From contig NZ_BCVE01000016.1 of NCBI RefSeq assembly GCF_001591585.1, forward strand, positions 41,214 to 105,213: 64,000 nt of DNA, given 5' to 3'. The DNA is from Niallia circulans NBRC 13626. Its GTDB lineage: Bacteria > Bacillota > Bacilli > Bacillales > Cytobacillaceae. Made by a program: the position numbers and the translations under genes. The notes below the pieces were generated by a model. The model was not told the DNA's origin. It was given only the letters and a program-made list of their open reading frames with translations, and searched no databases. Below are positions 19,441 through 28,733 of the stretch, in pieces. Position 1 is the first letter of the stretch. Each line of letters begins with the position of its first letter.

Positions 19441-20205
19441 TTAACTCGTTCCAATAAAATATAAAATAATAATATGTATTGGATAAAAGAAATAGAAAAA
19501 ATATTTTAAGCCAACTCCTTTTTCCCCATTATAAAAATAGAGCAATGGCAAAGCTAAAATCATCATCCATTGGAAGTCTGCAAACGGAAGTAAAAGTCGG
19601 GAAAACCAATTTAAACTACCTCCCCATTTTTCATATACTAAAAAGATAAAAAGGCAATAAATCGAATAGCTTATTACTAGTTGTTTTTTATTTCTAAATA
19701 AATAAAAAACAATACCTAATAAAACGAACAAGATTCCCCCTTCTACATGCAGTACATTTCCAAATATAGCTCCATAAAAAGGATATGTCAGAGCTGCATT
19801 TAATATAAATATTTCTTTAAAGAGGGTAGAAAGCACCGTACTTATCATCTGCCATATTAAGTAGATACTGAAATATCTCCAACTTCGCTTATCGATTACA
19901 TAAATTAATAATGCAATTGCAAATAATGTCGCAAAAAAATTATTAGTAATTCCTACTCCCGTATTATAATTTTGATTAATAAACACATTAATGCAAGCCA
20001 TGATAACACTAGCAATATACAAACGGAAGAGATATCGATGTTTATTAGATGTGTGAGTCATACCTATTATCACAAAATAAATAAAAATCGGTGCTGCTAT
20101 TCTCCCTACCCATCTTAAATATACTGGAGTACCAGGAATAAATTCCCCTATATGATCTATTAGCATAAAAATTAAAGCTATTATTTTTATTAAAGTAGTA
20201 TTCAT
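19441..20205 (-). CDS. TraX-family integral membrane protein
   Basis: The 254-residue protein is almost entirely membrane helices (eight or so). The N-terminal block IKIIALIFMLIDHIGEF and the WVGRIAAPIFIYFVIIGM segment are typical of the TraX family (Pfam TraX), polytopic proteins named after F-pilin acetylation. In Firmicutes they are common chromosomal genes of unknown acyl-transfer role. The ATG at 20205 has AAGGAG upstream; a TTG 27 nt earlier is rejected. No conjugation genes are nearby, so the name should not be read as evidence of a mobile element. Confidence 0.75.
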   Translation of the reverse strand: MNTTLIKIIALIFMLIDHIGEFIPGTPVYLRWVGRIAAPIFIYFVIIGMTHTSNKHRYLFRLYIASVIMACINVFINQNYNTGVGITNNFFATLFAIALLIYVIDKRSWRYFSIYLIWQMISTVLSTLFKEIFILNAALTYPFYGAIFGNVLHVEGGILFVLLGIVFYLFRNKKQLVISYSIYCLFIFLVYEKWGGSLNWFSRLLLPFADFQWMMILALPLLYFYNGEKGVGLKYFFYFFYPIHIIILYFIGTS

Positions 20206-20434
20206 GATCATCTCCTTAATGAAGAAAAGCACCTATAGAACTAGGCGCTTTATATTTGTCATTTAGTGTTTTTTATTATTTATATTTAAACTTAGAATTT
20301 CATGGTTGTCCAAGTAGATGATCTTACATTACCTACCTTTTACATAAATTCCAGCTTTTTTTACTAGAACCATCTACATATTTTCGAATCCAAATTCCTC
20401 GTTTTTTACTATCCATTTAATTTAGGCAAAAATA

Positions 20435-21868
20435 TTAATATGCTTTTGCCCAATATACTAATTTATTAGCTTTTTTGCCACAGCATACACAAGTATCAGC
20501 GATGGTTTCTTGCTCAAAAGGCATACATCTAGATGTTGCACTTGTTTCTTCCTTTATTTTATCTTCACACGCTTGATCTTCACACCACATTGCTTTAATA
20601 AATCCTGGCTTTTCTTTTGCCGTCAACTGTTTAAATTCATCAAAATTTACAGCAGTATGAGTGTTTTCTTCTCTATGATCTGTGGCTTTCTTTAACAAGT
20701 TGTCTTGGATATCTGTTAATAATTGCGTTATTGTTTCTTCTAATCCATCCATAGAGACAAATTGTTTCTCTCCAGTATCTCTTCTCACAAGAACCACTTG
20801 ATTTTTCTCGATATCTTTTGGTCCCACTTCTAGACGGAGAGGAATTCCTTTCATTTCATACTCATTAAATTTCCAGCCTGGCTTTTTATCACTTGCATCG
20901 ATACCAACGCGGAGCGAATTACTTAGTTTCTTCTGTAAATCGTAGGCAAAATCCAATACCCCTTCCTTATGCTGGGCAATTGGAACAATCATTACTTGTG
21001 TTGGTGCAATCATTGGCGGTACTACTAAGCCGCGGTCATCCCCATGAACCATAATCATGGCACCAATGATTCTTGTCGTAAAGCCCCATGATGTCTGCTG
21101 AACATGCTGCAAGTTGCCATCTCTGTCCGAGAACTGAATTCCAAAGGATTTCGCAAAGCCATCGCCGAGATTATGCGAAGTACCTGATTGTAATGCTTTG
21201 CCGTCATGCATCAGGCTTTCAATTGTATAGGTGTATTTCGCGCCTGCAAACTTTTCTTTTTCTGTTTTACGCCCTTTGATCACTGGAAGCGCCAAGTACT
21301 TTTCGCATATTTCGGCATAGACCTGAAGCATTTGAATTGTTTCTCTATCTGCATCCTCTTCCGTTTCATGACATGTATGCCCTTCTTGCCATAAAAATTC
21401 TAAAGTACGTAAGAATGGACGTGTCGTCTTTTCCCAGCGCACAACATTGGCCCACTGATTATATAGCTTAGGAAGATCGCGATAGGAATGAATAATATTT
21501 TTATAATGCTCTGCAAAAAGCACTTCTGATGTTGGGCGCACACAAAGTCTTTCTGCTAATTTCTCGTCTCCGCCATGTGTAACCCATGCTACTTCTGGAG
21601 CGAATCCCTCAATATGATCTTTTTCTCTTTGTAAAAGGCTTTCTGGAATAAATAATGGCATATAAACATTCTCATGCCCTGTTTCTTTAATACGTTTATC
21701 TAAAGCTTCTTTAATATTCTCCCAAATCGCTGTTCCATATGGTCGAATAATCATAGAACCTCTTACACTTGAATAATCGATTAGTTCCGCTTTTGTCACT
21801 ACATCTGTATACCACTGGGCAAAATCATCTTCCATGCTAGTAATGCTTTTTACAAAATCCTTCGCCAT
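20435..21868 (-). CDS. proS: Prolyl-tRNA synthetase, short (archaeal/eukaryotic-like) type
   Basis: The 477-residue enzyme charges tRNA-Pro with proline. It lacks the large editing insertion of the usual bacterial ProRS (about 565 residues). It has the class II motifs [38 protein letters not shown], and a C-terminal zinc-type domain ([16 protein letters not shown]) ending in KLVYWAKAY with a terminal Tyr, all features of the short type. Several Bacillus species carry such a second ProRS beside the long one. The start is an ATG after AGGAGG. Expression is very probably controlled by the T-box leader directly upstream. Confidence 0.93.
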   Translation of the reverse strand: MAKDFVKSITSMEDDFAQWYTDVVTKAELIDYSSVRGSMIIRPYGTAIWENIKEALDKRIKETGHENVYMPLFIPESLLQREKDHIEGFAPEVAWVTHGGDEKLAERLCVRPTSEVLFAEHYKNIIHSYRDLPKLYNQWANVVRWEKTTRPFLRTLEFLWQEGHTCHETEEDADRETIQMLQVYAEICEKYLALPVIKGRKTEKEKFAGAKYTYTIESLMHDGKALQSGTSHNLGDGFAKSFGIQFSDRDGNLQHVQQTSWGFTTRIIGAMIMVHGDDRGLVVPPMIAPTQVMIVPIAQHKEGVLDFAYDLQKKLSNSLRVGIDASDKKPGWKFNEYEMKGIPLRLEVGPKDIEKNQVVLVRRDTGEKQFVSMDGLEETITQLLTDIQDNLLKKATDHREENTHTAVNFDEFKQLTAKEKPGFIKAMWCEDQACEDKIKEETSATSRCMPFEQETIADTCVCCGKKANKLVYWAKAY

Positions 21869-21929
21869 TTTAAAGGGCCTCCTATTTTATCTGTGTTTTA
21901 TTTCAAGTGGTCTTTTCTTAGTAAAAGAC

Positions 21930-22135
21930 CATAAAAAAAAACTTTGCTATTCATTAGGGACCAATTAATGGCGGTACCACCCTAATTCAAAGCAAAGCTT
22001 TACACTCTTCCATGTTAACGGTATTGAACCGCTGAATCTTCTTAAACAAAGTCTATTCGATACAGAACGAAAAAGGCAGGTTCAACAGGTAAGCCTATAG
22101 GTCCTTTCAGCATTTAGACCCTCTCTTTTTATAGA
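21930..22135 (-). promoter_or_regulatory. T-box riboswitch (proline) upstream of proS
   Basis: The minus strand carries the conserved T-box AGGGTGGTACCGC (complement of 21972-21984), inside a terminator/antiterminator region: TTTGCTTTGAATTAGGG pairs with CCCTAATGAATAGCAAAG, then a run of T (21933-21941). Upstream is a long stem I (about 22040-22130). A CCT proline codon in the sequence GAACCTGCC (codon at 22078-22080) is the best specifier candidate; a second CCT at 22087-22089 is an alternative. Uncharged tRNA-Pro should stabilise the antiterminator and switch proS on. A hairpin GGTCTTTT/AAAAGACC lies between the terminator and the gene. Confidence 0.93.
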
Positions 22136-22386
22136 CATTGCTGCATACTAATCCTTTTTATAGTTTCATTATTCATTTCTTTGTGAAAAATCATATCGGA
22201 TAGAAACATTATTGTCAATATAGATTTTTTTATTCTTTTTTAACCGATAGGGTATTTTTGAAAAATGGCGAAGGAGTAAGTGGCTTCTCTGTGTGCTTTT
22301 AGGCATAGAAAGTGATTATCTGTACCTTCTTCTTCTTTGAGTTCTTGCCTTTGGGCAAAGAGAGTGTTTCTCTGGCCCCTTAAATA

Positions 22387-23616
22387 TTATCCTCTTGAAT
22401 AAAAATTTAGCGCTGCTTGCAGTGCTTGGCCTGCAGGGAGTTTTACCCCATGTCTAATGAGGCATGCCTCTAAACTCGCAAGCACAAATAAGACATTTTC
22501 TTTGCGACAGCTATAGCCCATTGTTCCAATTCTCCATATTTTTCCGTGTAATGGACCGAAAGAGCTGGCTATTTCTACTCCAAATTGCTCAAGCATCATG
22601 CTACGAACAGATTCTGCATCAATCCCTTCTGGAACGTTGATGCATGTTACCGTTGGCAGCTTCCACCTTTTATCACCGAACAATTCAAGACCCATTCCTT
22701 TTATTCCTTCTATTAGCGCTTGTTCATGATACTGATGACGAGCAAATCTATTTTCTAATCCCTCTTCTAAAACAATTCTTAATCCTTCATAAAGAGCATA
22801 TAACATGGTAGTTGCTTCTGTATGATGATTCAGCCTTCGCGGGCTCCAATAATCCTGCAATTGTGCCAAATCTAAATAATTCGAGCGAATTGGGGCATGA
22901 GCATTTATCTCTGCTAGTTCAATATCAGTAGCTATTCCTCTTTCTACTTTCTTCCGTGCAATTAACACTTTTTCCACTCGATCATTATACGTAATAGGGG
23001 CATTTCCAGATGGAACAGATAAACATTTTTGATTGCCCCCAATTACTGCATCTATATACCAATTATCTGTTTGAACATCTACTCCTCCAATTGTTGCAAC
23101 AGCATCAACGATAAAGAGAATATCTTGTTCTCGACATGCTTTGCCGACCTCTTCTAATGGCTGCATACACCCTGTTGATGTTTCTCCATGAACAAGAGCA
23201 ACTACTTTCGGTCTCACCTTTTTCATTTCTGCAATAATTACTTCTGGATCAAAAACCTCGCCCCATTCACACTGGAGCAAATGAATCTCAGCCCCATATC
23301 TTTCAGAAATTTCCGTTATCAAATGCCCAAATCTTCCGTAAATTGGAATTAACACTTTATCTCCTGGCTCGATGACACTGGCCAATACAGCTTCCAGCCC
23401 AGACCTTGATGTTCCATCAACTGGATATGCCCATTGATTTTTAGTTTGGAAAACTTGTTGAATCATTCTCATAACATCATTCATGATGGAAGTAAATGCA
23501 GGATCAAATTGTCCCAAAATAGGTGTGCTTAGCGCCCTTAACACTCTCGGATCAACCTCCACTGGTCCTGGTGTCATAATTGTTCTTAAGGGTGTGTTTA
23601 GTTCTAAAAAAGTCAC
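22387..23616 (-). CDS. pucG: (S)-ureidoglycine--glyoxylate aminotransferase
   Basis: A 409-residue class V PLP aminotransferase. The PLP lysine lies in GGNQKCLSVPSGNAP, and the N-terminus TPLRTIMTPGPVEVDPRVL is typical of the alanine-glyoxylate/PucG group. In B. subtilis PucG uses (S)-ureidoglycine and glyoxylate at the end of purine (allantoate) breakdown. The neighbouring allantoate hydrolase pucF, regulator pucR and permease pucJ support PucG over a generic serine-glyoxylate enzyme. The start is a GTG behind AAGGAAG. The 146 bp between the gene end and the T-box region hold no clear terminator beyond a small CTTTGCC/GGCAAG hairpin. A 52-bp tandem repeat separates it from pucF. Confidence 0.9.
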   Translation of the reverse strand: MTFLELNTPLRTIMTPGPVEVDPRVLRALSTPILGQFDPAFTSIMNDVMRMIQQVFQTKNQWAYPVDGTSRSGLEAVLASVIEPGDKVLIPIYGRFGHLITEISERYGAEIHLLQCEWGEVFDPEVIIAEMKKVRPKVVALVHGETSTGCMQPLEEVGKACREQDILFIVDAVATIGGVDVQTDNWYIDAVIGGNQKCLSVPSGNAPITYNDRVEKVLIARKKVERGIATDIELAEINAHAPIRSNYLDLAQLQDYWSPRRLNHHTEATTMLYALYEGLRIVLEEGLENRFARHQYHEQALIEGIKGMGLELFGDKRWKLPTVTCINVPEGIDAESVRSMMLEQFGVEIASSFGPLHGKIWRIGTMGYSCRKENVLFVLASLEACLIRHGVKLPAGQALQAALNFYSRG

Positions 23617-23717
23617 TATGCTACTTCCTTTCCTTATCTATATTATTGGTAAATCCCTCTACTTGGGGAATAAGTGATTACTTCTTCGTTTTTCATACTG
23701 TTATTTAATTGATGAAA

Positions 23718-24037
23718 ACCACTCTTTCCTTTCTTCTCTCACTTTTCGGTTTTCATCGAACTCCTGAACACCACTTTTTCCTTTCCTCTCTCACTTTTCG
23801 GCTTTCATCAACCTCCTGTACACCACTTTTTCCTTTCCTCTCTCACTTTTCGGCTTTCATCAATCTCCTGTACACCACTTTTTCCTTTCCTCTCTCACTT
23901 TTCGGCTTTCATCAATCTCCTGTACACCACTTTTTCCTTTCCTCTCTCACTTTTCGGCTTTCATCAACCTCCTGTACACCACTTTTTCCTTTCCTCTCTC
24001 ACTTTTCGGCTTTCATCAATCTCCTGTACACCACTTT
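23718..24037. repeat. 52-bp tandem repeat, about six copies, between pucF and pucG
   Basis: The motif GGCTTTCATCAAYCTCCTG recurs at 23801, 23853, 23905, 23957 and 24009, exactly 52 bp apart, with a diverged first copy at 23749 and a partial one before it. The copies are almost identical and directly adjoining, so it is not CRISPR. Read on the minus strand (the direction of pucF/pucG) each unit contains AGGAG, ATG, four codons (Met-Lys-Ala-Glu-Lys) and a TGA stop. It fills the intergenic space, leaving only short unique flanks (23617-23717 and 24038-24076). Confidence 0.95.
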
Positions 24038-24076
24038 CCGCCTTTCCTGCGCCTTAAGTATGTTCGATCTAAAAAA

Positions 24077-25312
24077 TCAATAAGCCAGACGGTGTAGTAA
24101 TTCTATAAGGACAACAACCCCATTTTTTAAATCTTCTAGTTTCGTATGTTCCTTTGGTGAATGACTGATTCCATTTACACTAGGAACAAATAGTAACGCT
24201 GTCGGGCAATAGGTTCCGAAAATTTGTGCATCGTGACCGGCACCACTAATCATTTTTTGATAAGGAATATCTATTTCCTCCACAATTCTCTCCGATAGCT
24301 GCGTTAATTTAGCGTCCATTGCAACGGCCTTAACATCCAGCCATTGATTCCATCCTACTTCCATATCAGCAGTCTTACCTCTCTGTTTAAAATAAGCAAA
24401 AATTTTCTCACAATAGTAATCTAGTACTTCTTCTTGGTGGTGGCGGACATCCAGTGTAAACGTAACCTCTTTGGCAATCACATTAGGAATATTAGGAACT
24501 GCCTGTATTTTCCCCACTGTCGCCATTAAGTGAGCGTCTATTTCCGTAACTTGTTTAATAGCATATGTAATTAATTCTGCTGCAAGATGTACACTGTCCT
24601 TCCGATAGAGCATTGGGGTTGTACCTGCGTGGTTACTCTCCCCCATTACTTTGATTGTAAATCTTCTTTGTCCTACTATATGAGAGACAATCCCTATAGA
24701 CTTCTGCTCTTTTTCTAAGACAGCCCCTTGTTCTATATGTATTTCTATAAAGCATTCAATATCCTCTCGCTTTACTTGTTTTTCATCTGGCTGCAAACCC
24801 GCCGATGTCATAGCTTGAGCAAAGGAAATATTTCTTACGTCAGCTAATCCTTCACAATCCCTTTTAGTAAATTTTCCTGTTACCGATCCAGATCCCCAGA
24901 AAGCTAAAGGAAATCTACTCCCCTCTTCCTCACATAACGAGACTACTTCTACTGTCTTTTTTGGTTTGCCATAATGCTTCTTCAAATAATTGACAGCGAT
25001 AAAACTCGCCATAATCCCGAAGGCTCCATCGTATTTTCCGCCATCTACAACAGTATCAATATGAGAACCTGTTAATATAGCTTTCTCCTCTTGATCTGTT
25101 CCTTCTAACCTGCCAAATAAGTTGCCAACGCCATCAAAATAAGGATTCAAACCACTTTCTTTCATTTTTTGAAAAAGAGAATGTTGTGCTAAGCGCCAGT
25201 TTTCATCATAGAGAAGTCGTGTAACTCCACCACTTTTCGTCTTTCCAAATCGAGCAAGCCATTCTAGCCAATCCCCTACCTCTTTTGTTTCAATATCAAT
25301 AGTTGTCTTCAT
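24077..25312 (-). CDS. pucF: Allantoate amidohydrolase
   Basis: A 411-residue M20-family metallohydrolase. Metal-ligand motifs are GSHIDTVVDGGKYDGAFG (His, Asp), EEEGSRF and a late SGAGHDAQIFG. The dimerisation lobe sits at about 210-325. The family includes allantoate amidohydrolases, beta-ureidopropionases and hydantoinase-type carbamoylases; the puc neighbours favour allantoate, which yields ureidoglycine for PucG. The ATG at 25312 follows GGGAGGGG, and the resulting length equals that of B. subtilis PucF; an in-frame start 39 nt upstream has no advantage. It is divergent from pucR. Confidence 0.9.
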   Translation of the reverse strand: MKTTIDIETKEVGDWLEWLARFGKTKSGGVTRLLYDENWRLAQHSLFQKMKESGLNPYFDGVGNLFGRLEGTDQEEKAILTGSHIDTVVDGGKYDGAFGIMASFIAVNYLKKHYGKPKKTVEVVSLCEEEGSRFPLAFWGSGSVTGKFTKRDCEGLADVRNISFAQAMTSAGLQPDEKQVKREDIECFIEIHIEQGAVLEKEQKSIGIVSHIVGQRRFTIKVMGESNHAGTTPMLYRKDSVHLAAELITYAIKQVTEIDAHLMATVGKIQAVPNIPNVIAKEVTFTLDVRHHQEEVLDYYCEKIFAYFKQRGKTADMEVGWNQWLDVKAVAMDAKLTQLSERIVEEIDIPYQKMISGAGHDAQIFGTYCPTALLFVPSVNGISHSPKEHTKLEDLKNGVVVLIELLHRLAY

Positions 25313-25480
25313 TGATTCCGCTCCCCTCCCTGATACTCTCCCCACATTCAAAATAAAAAGAAAGGACTCTCCTCTCTCCTTTTGTTATTTTCTAATAATA
25401 TTTAAAACTACTTAAAACGCACTCATATTATGTAACCATTATTTTAATAGTCACCTGCTAGCAATTCATTAGACAAAATG

Positions 25481-25494
25481 TTAGAATTATCTAA
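25481..25494. promoter_or_regulatory. Dyad in the pucF-pucR intergenic region
   Basis: TTAGA-ATTA-TCTAA is a short perfect inverted repeat 65 bp upstream of the pucR start, in the 246-bp divergent promoter region. A TnrA, PucR or other operator is possible; no consensus is matched well. Confidence 0.35.
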
Positions 25495-25558
25495 ATAGTT
25501 TGTATAAAATAACTAAAGAAGCTTCTTGATTAATTGGATTACTTTAGGAGGGATACAT

Positions 25559-27205
25559 TTGAAATTAGCAGAGATATTACAAAAACCTGCCTTTAAAGAG
25601 GTGCAAGTAATTGCAGGTCACAAGGGATTAAATAAAGACATAAAGCATATTACCATGATGGATGCACCTGATATCGTCGACTTCTTAAACCCGAACGATT
25701 TATTAGTCACTACTGCCTATCATCTTAAAGATAATCCTGGTGTTCTGCTCTCCTTAATAAAAAGTATGCATAAAAGAGATTGTACAGCCTTAGGAATTAA
25801 GTCCAAGAGATTTTTAGGACATATACCACAAGAGGCGATTCAATTCGCTGATGAAATAGGATTTCCCCTATTAGAAATACCTTTAGAAACTTCACTAGGG
25901 GAAATCGTTAATGCTTCTTTAAACTATATGTTGAGTCAAAGAACAGCAGAGTTAACCACTGCCTTTGAAACTCATCGAAAATTTACGCAGCATATTCTGA
26001 AAGGAAAAGGGATAAAAAGGCTTATTGATGACTTATCTCAAATGATTAACAAGCCGATTGTTTTACTGGATGCCCATTTCCAATTACACACTTCTTCTTA
26101 TAATCGAACATCCATCGATAACTTTTTTAGCTCTCTCCATGCAAAAGGATTTGAATTTTTATTAGCTAACGCACCTTATTCATGTTTTTCGAGTAGAAAT
26201 ACAGAAGAAGTGTTTACCATTTTCCCCATTTATACTCATATGAGAAAACCAGCTTTTTTAGTTGTTCTGGGAGAAATCCCCATGAAAGATCACAGCTTAC
26301 TTCTTACGATTGAACAGGCAACTAACGTGCTTTCTTTTGAGCTAATGAGGGAAAATACAGTGAAGCAATATACTAGAAGAGCAAGAAATGACTTCTTCGC
26401 TCACTTTATGGAAGGAAAGTTTAGCTTTGCTGAGGAAATCGAAAGCAGAGCAAAAGAATTTTTCTTAAAAAAAGAACAGGCTTCCATCGCAATAATTGGC
26501 AAATTGGATAGCGGCGATCAATATAAATCTTTCACACAGCATTCTGTTGAGGTAGATTATGTATATGAATTTATCGAAACAGAAATAAAAAAGGCACCTT
26601 TCGCTTCTCAGCTTTTTCTTATACAAGATCATTGTATTATTATCATGGAAGTTACCCATTCCTCTTATGAGCTAGACAAAACCATTCTTCCTTATTTACA
26701 AAATATCCAAACCTATCTTGCGAACACATTTAAAACAAGTATCTCATTCGGTATCAGCAATGTTTATCAGCGTCTGTTAAATTTACCCAATGCTTATCAG
26801 GAGGCGCTTAGTGCTTTACATACTGGACAGCTTTCTGGAAACACGCCTTTTATCCAGATACATCGACCAAAGGATGCCTTTGAAATGTTAAGAATCATTC
26901 CAACAAAGGATCTGCAGGAATTTTATGACCATATCTTCCATTCTTTTTCTAACAGTCACCAGCAAGAAGAAGAACAAATATTACTCCATACATTATCTGT
27001 TTACTTAGAGACCCATTGCCAAATCTCTGAGACGGCGAAACGACTTTATGTACATCGTAATACAGTAATTTATCGCTTAGAAAAATGTGAGGATCTCTTA
27101 GGAAAAAGTCTTAAGGATCCAGAGACTACCTTCCACCTTCGTTTTGCTTTTCGGATTAAATCGATTTTAAAAATGAATGAAAGAAAAAAACAAATACAAA
27201 TCTAA
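25559..27205 (+). CDS. pucR: PucR-family purine catabolism regulator
   Basis: The 548-residue protein has the N-terminal PucR domain (about 1-120; KHITMMDAPDIVDFLNPNDLLVTTAY in pieces MMDAPDIVDFL and NDLLVTTAY), a middle GGDEF-like/CdaR segment, and the C-terminal helix-turn-helix of the PucR/CdaR type (about 490-545; YLETHCQISETAKRLYVHRN as LYVHRNTVIYRLEK). In B. subtilis PucR controls the puc genes with allantoin-type effectors. I chose the TTG at 25559 because AGGAGG sits 7 nt upstream; the upstream ATG has no ribosome site. It lies between pucF (divergent) and pucJ (same direction). Confidence 0.92.
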   Translation: MKLAEILQKPAFKEVQVIAGHKGLNKDIKHITMMDAPDIVDFLNPNDLLVTTAYHLKDNPGVLLSLIKSMHKRDCTALGIKSKRFLGHIPQEAIQFADEIGFPLLEIPLETSLGEIVNASLNYMLSQRTAELTTAFETHRKFTQHILKGKGIKRLIDDLSQMINKPIVLLDAHFQLHTSSYNRTSIDNFFSSLHAKGFEFLLANAPYSCFSSRNTEEVFTIFPIYTHMRKPAFLVVLGEIPMKDHSLLLTIEQATNVLSFELMRENTVKQYTRRARNDFFAHFMEGKFSFAEEIESRAKEFFLKKEQASIAIIGKLDSGDQYKSFTQHSVEVDYVYEFIETEIKKAPFASQLFLIQDHCIIIMEVTHSSYELDKTILPYLQNIQTYLANTFKTSISFGISNVYQRLLNLPNAYQEALSALHTGQLSGNTPFIQIHRPKDAFEMLRIIPTKDLQEFYDHIFHSFSNSHQQEEEQILLHTLSVYLETHCQISETAKRLYVHRNTVIYRLEKCEDLLGKSLKDPETTFHLRFAFRIKSILKMNERKKQIQI

Positions 27206-27297
27206 AAAGCTTCTTTAACGTCTTAGATATATAATCTATATTTTCTAAATATTTTGTGTAATGTAACCAATGACTTCTTTCTTCTCGCTGCTTATGA

Positions 27298-27329
27298 TGT
27301 TAATTAACATAACAATATGTGTTAATTAA
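27298..27329. promoter_or_regulatory. TnrA-like box and inverted repeat before the purine permease
   Basis: TGTTAATTAACATAACA (27298-27314) matches the TnrA/GlnR consensus TGTNANAWWWTMTNACA at all but two specified positions. Overlapping it, TTAATTAACA (27300-27309) and TGTTAATTAA (27320-27329) form an exact 10-bp inverted repeat ending close to the ribosome site of pucJ. TnrA activation of puc genes under nitrogen limitation is known in B. subtilis. Confidence 0.5.
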
Positions 27330-27356
27330 ATGGCACAAGGAGAAGGAGTGTTCATA

Positions 27357-28688
27357 TTGCCTCAAAATAACGAAAAGGGATTACAAATTTTTTCTTTAGG
27401 TCTTCAACATGTTCTTGCTATGTATGCTGGTGCTATCCTTGTTCCACTATTAGTTGGAAGAGCATTGAATTTAACAACCGAACAACTAGCTTATCTTGTT
27501 GCAATTGATCTTTTAACATGTGGAATTGCGACATTGCTCCAAGCCTGGAAAAACCAATATTTAGGCATTGGCTTACCAGTTGTACTAGGTAGTTCATTCG
27601 TTGCGGTTACTCCGATGATTTCGATCGGAACAAATTATGGAGTCACTGCTATTTATGGAGCCATTATTATTACAGGAATTTTTATGATTATTTTTGCTCC
27701 CTTTTTCAGCAAAATTACCAAGCTTTTTCCTCCAGTTGTAATTGGAACAGTTGTAACTATTATCGGTTTATCTCTTATCCCATCCGGTATTAAAAATATG
27801 GGTGGAGGAGCAACAAGCAAAGACTTTGGCTCCATTGAAAATTTGATTTTGGCATTCGGTGTCCTATTATTCATTCTTTTGTTAAACCGGTTTACAAAAG
27901 GATTTATACAATCATTGTCCGTCCTAATTGGAATTATTGCTGGTACTATCATTGCTGCTGTTCTTGGTAAGGTGAACCTTACCCCAGTAAGAGAAGCTAG
28001 TTGGTTCCATTTTCCTGAACTATTTTATTTTGGGACACCCAGCTTTGAAATTGGGCCAATTCTTACTATGCTAATTGTCGGTTTAGTTATTGTGATTGAA
28101 TCAACTGGTGTCTTTTTCGCACTAAGTAAAATAACGGAGACTCCACTAAGTGAAAAGGATTTAACGCGTGGGTATCGTGCCGAGGGTTTAGCCATTACTA
28201 TAGGTGGACTATTTAATGCTTTTCCCTATAATACCTTTGCTCAAAACGTCGGTCTTGTTCAGCTATCAAAAGTCAAAACAGTAAATGTCGTGATTGCGGC
28301 AGGAGGAATTCTTGTTTTTTTAGGCTTCATTCCTAAGGTTGCGGCTTTTGCCACTATTATTCCGACACCAGTATTAGGCGGAGCAACCGTTGTTATGTTT
28401 GGAATGGTTGTTGCTTCTGGCATCAGAATGCTGAGCAAAGTTGATTTTACCAATCAGGCTAACTTATTAATCATGGCTTGCTCTATTTCTGTCGGTTTAG
28501 GAGCAACAGCAGTTCCTAATTTATTTGACCAGCTTCCTTCCGCCTTAAGAATCATTGTAAGTGATGGGATTATCACAGGAAGTCTGGCTGCCATTTTATT
28601 AAATCTTCTTTTTAATGTTAAAACAAGTAAGAAAAGCTCTAATGCCTCTCTCTTGAGCAAACAAATAGGCGAAACACATACATTGTAA
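27357..28688 (+). CDS. pucJ: Purine/urate permease, NCS2 family (PucJ/PucK-like)
   Basis: The 443-residue NCS2 transporter has about 12-14 membrane segments. Family motifs include GLQHVLAMYAGAILVPLLVG near the N-terminus, the conserved ESTGVFFALSKIT in TM8, and AFPYNTFAQNVGLVQLSKVKT. The last resembles the xanthine/urate branch (PucJ/PucK, UapA) rather than uracil carriers. The TTG at 27357 follows AAGGAGAAGGAG with 8-nt spacing and gives a family-length protein; an ATG 27 nt upstream has no ribosome site. It lies next to pucR. Whether it is the pucJ or the pucK orthologue cannot be told. Confidence 0.88.
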   Translation: MPQNNEKGLQIFSLGLQHVLAMYAGAILVPLLVGRALNLTTEQLAYLVAIDLLTCGIATLLQAWKNQYLGIGLPVVLGSSFVAVTPMISIGTNYGVTAIYGAIIITGIFMIIFAPFFSKITKLFPPVVIGTVVTIIGLSLIPSGIKNMGGGATSKDFGSIENLILAFGVLLFILLLNRFTKGFIQSLSVLIGIIAGTIIAAVLGKVNLTPVREASWFHFPELFYFGTPSFEIGPILTMLIVGLVIVIESTGVFFALSKITETPLSEKDLTRGYRAEGLAITIGGLFNAFPYNTFAQNVGLVQLSKVKTVNVVIAAGGILVFLGFIPKVAAFATIIPTPVLGGATVVMFGMVVASGIRMLSKVDFTNQANLLIMACSISVGLGATAVPNLFDQLPSALRIIVSDGIITGSLAAILLNLLFNVKTSKKSSNASLLSKQIGETHTL

Positions 28689-28692
28689 ACAA

Positions 28693-28726
28693 AAAGAGGC
28701 TGCCATTTGGCTCGAGCCTCTTTCTC
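28693..28726. terminator. Bidirectional terminator between pucJ and malic enzyme gene
   Basis: AAAGAGGCT (28693-28701) pairs with AGCCTCTTT (28715-28723); pyrimidine runs follow in both directions. Confidence 0.85.
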
Positions 28727-28733
28727 TCTCTCT

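Noticed and set aside
19441..20205. Conjugative element suggested by the TraX-like gene
   Set aside because: No relaxase, coupling protein, integrase or att-like repeats are nearby; TraX-family genes are common chromosomal genes.
23718..24037. CRISPR array
   Set aside because: The units adjoin each other with no unique spacers, and no cas genes are present.
23709..24083. Plus-strand open frame of 124 codons across the tandem repeat
   Set aside because: It is open only because the 52-bp repeat has no stop in these frames; the composition is Ser/Phe/Leu repeats, there is no ribosome site, and the frame shifts with every unit.
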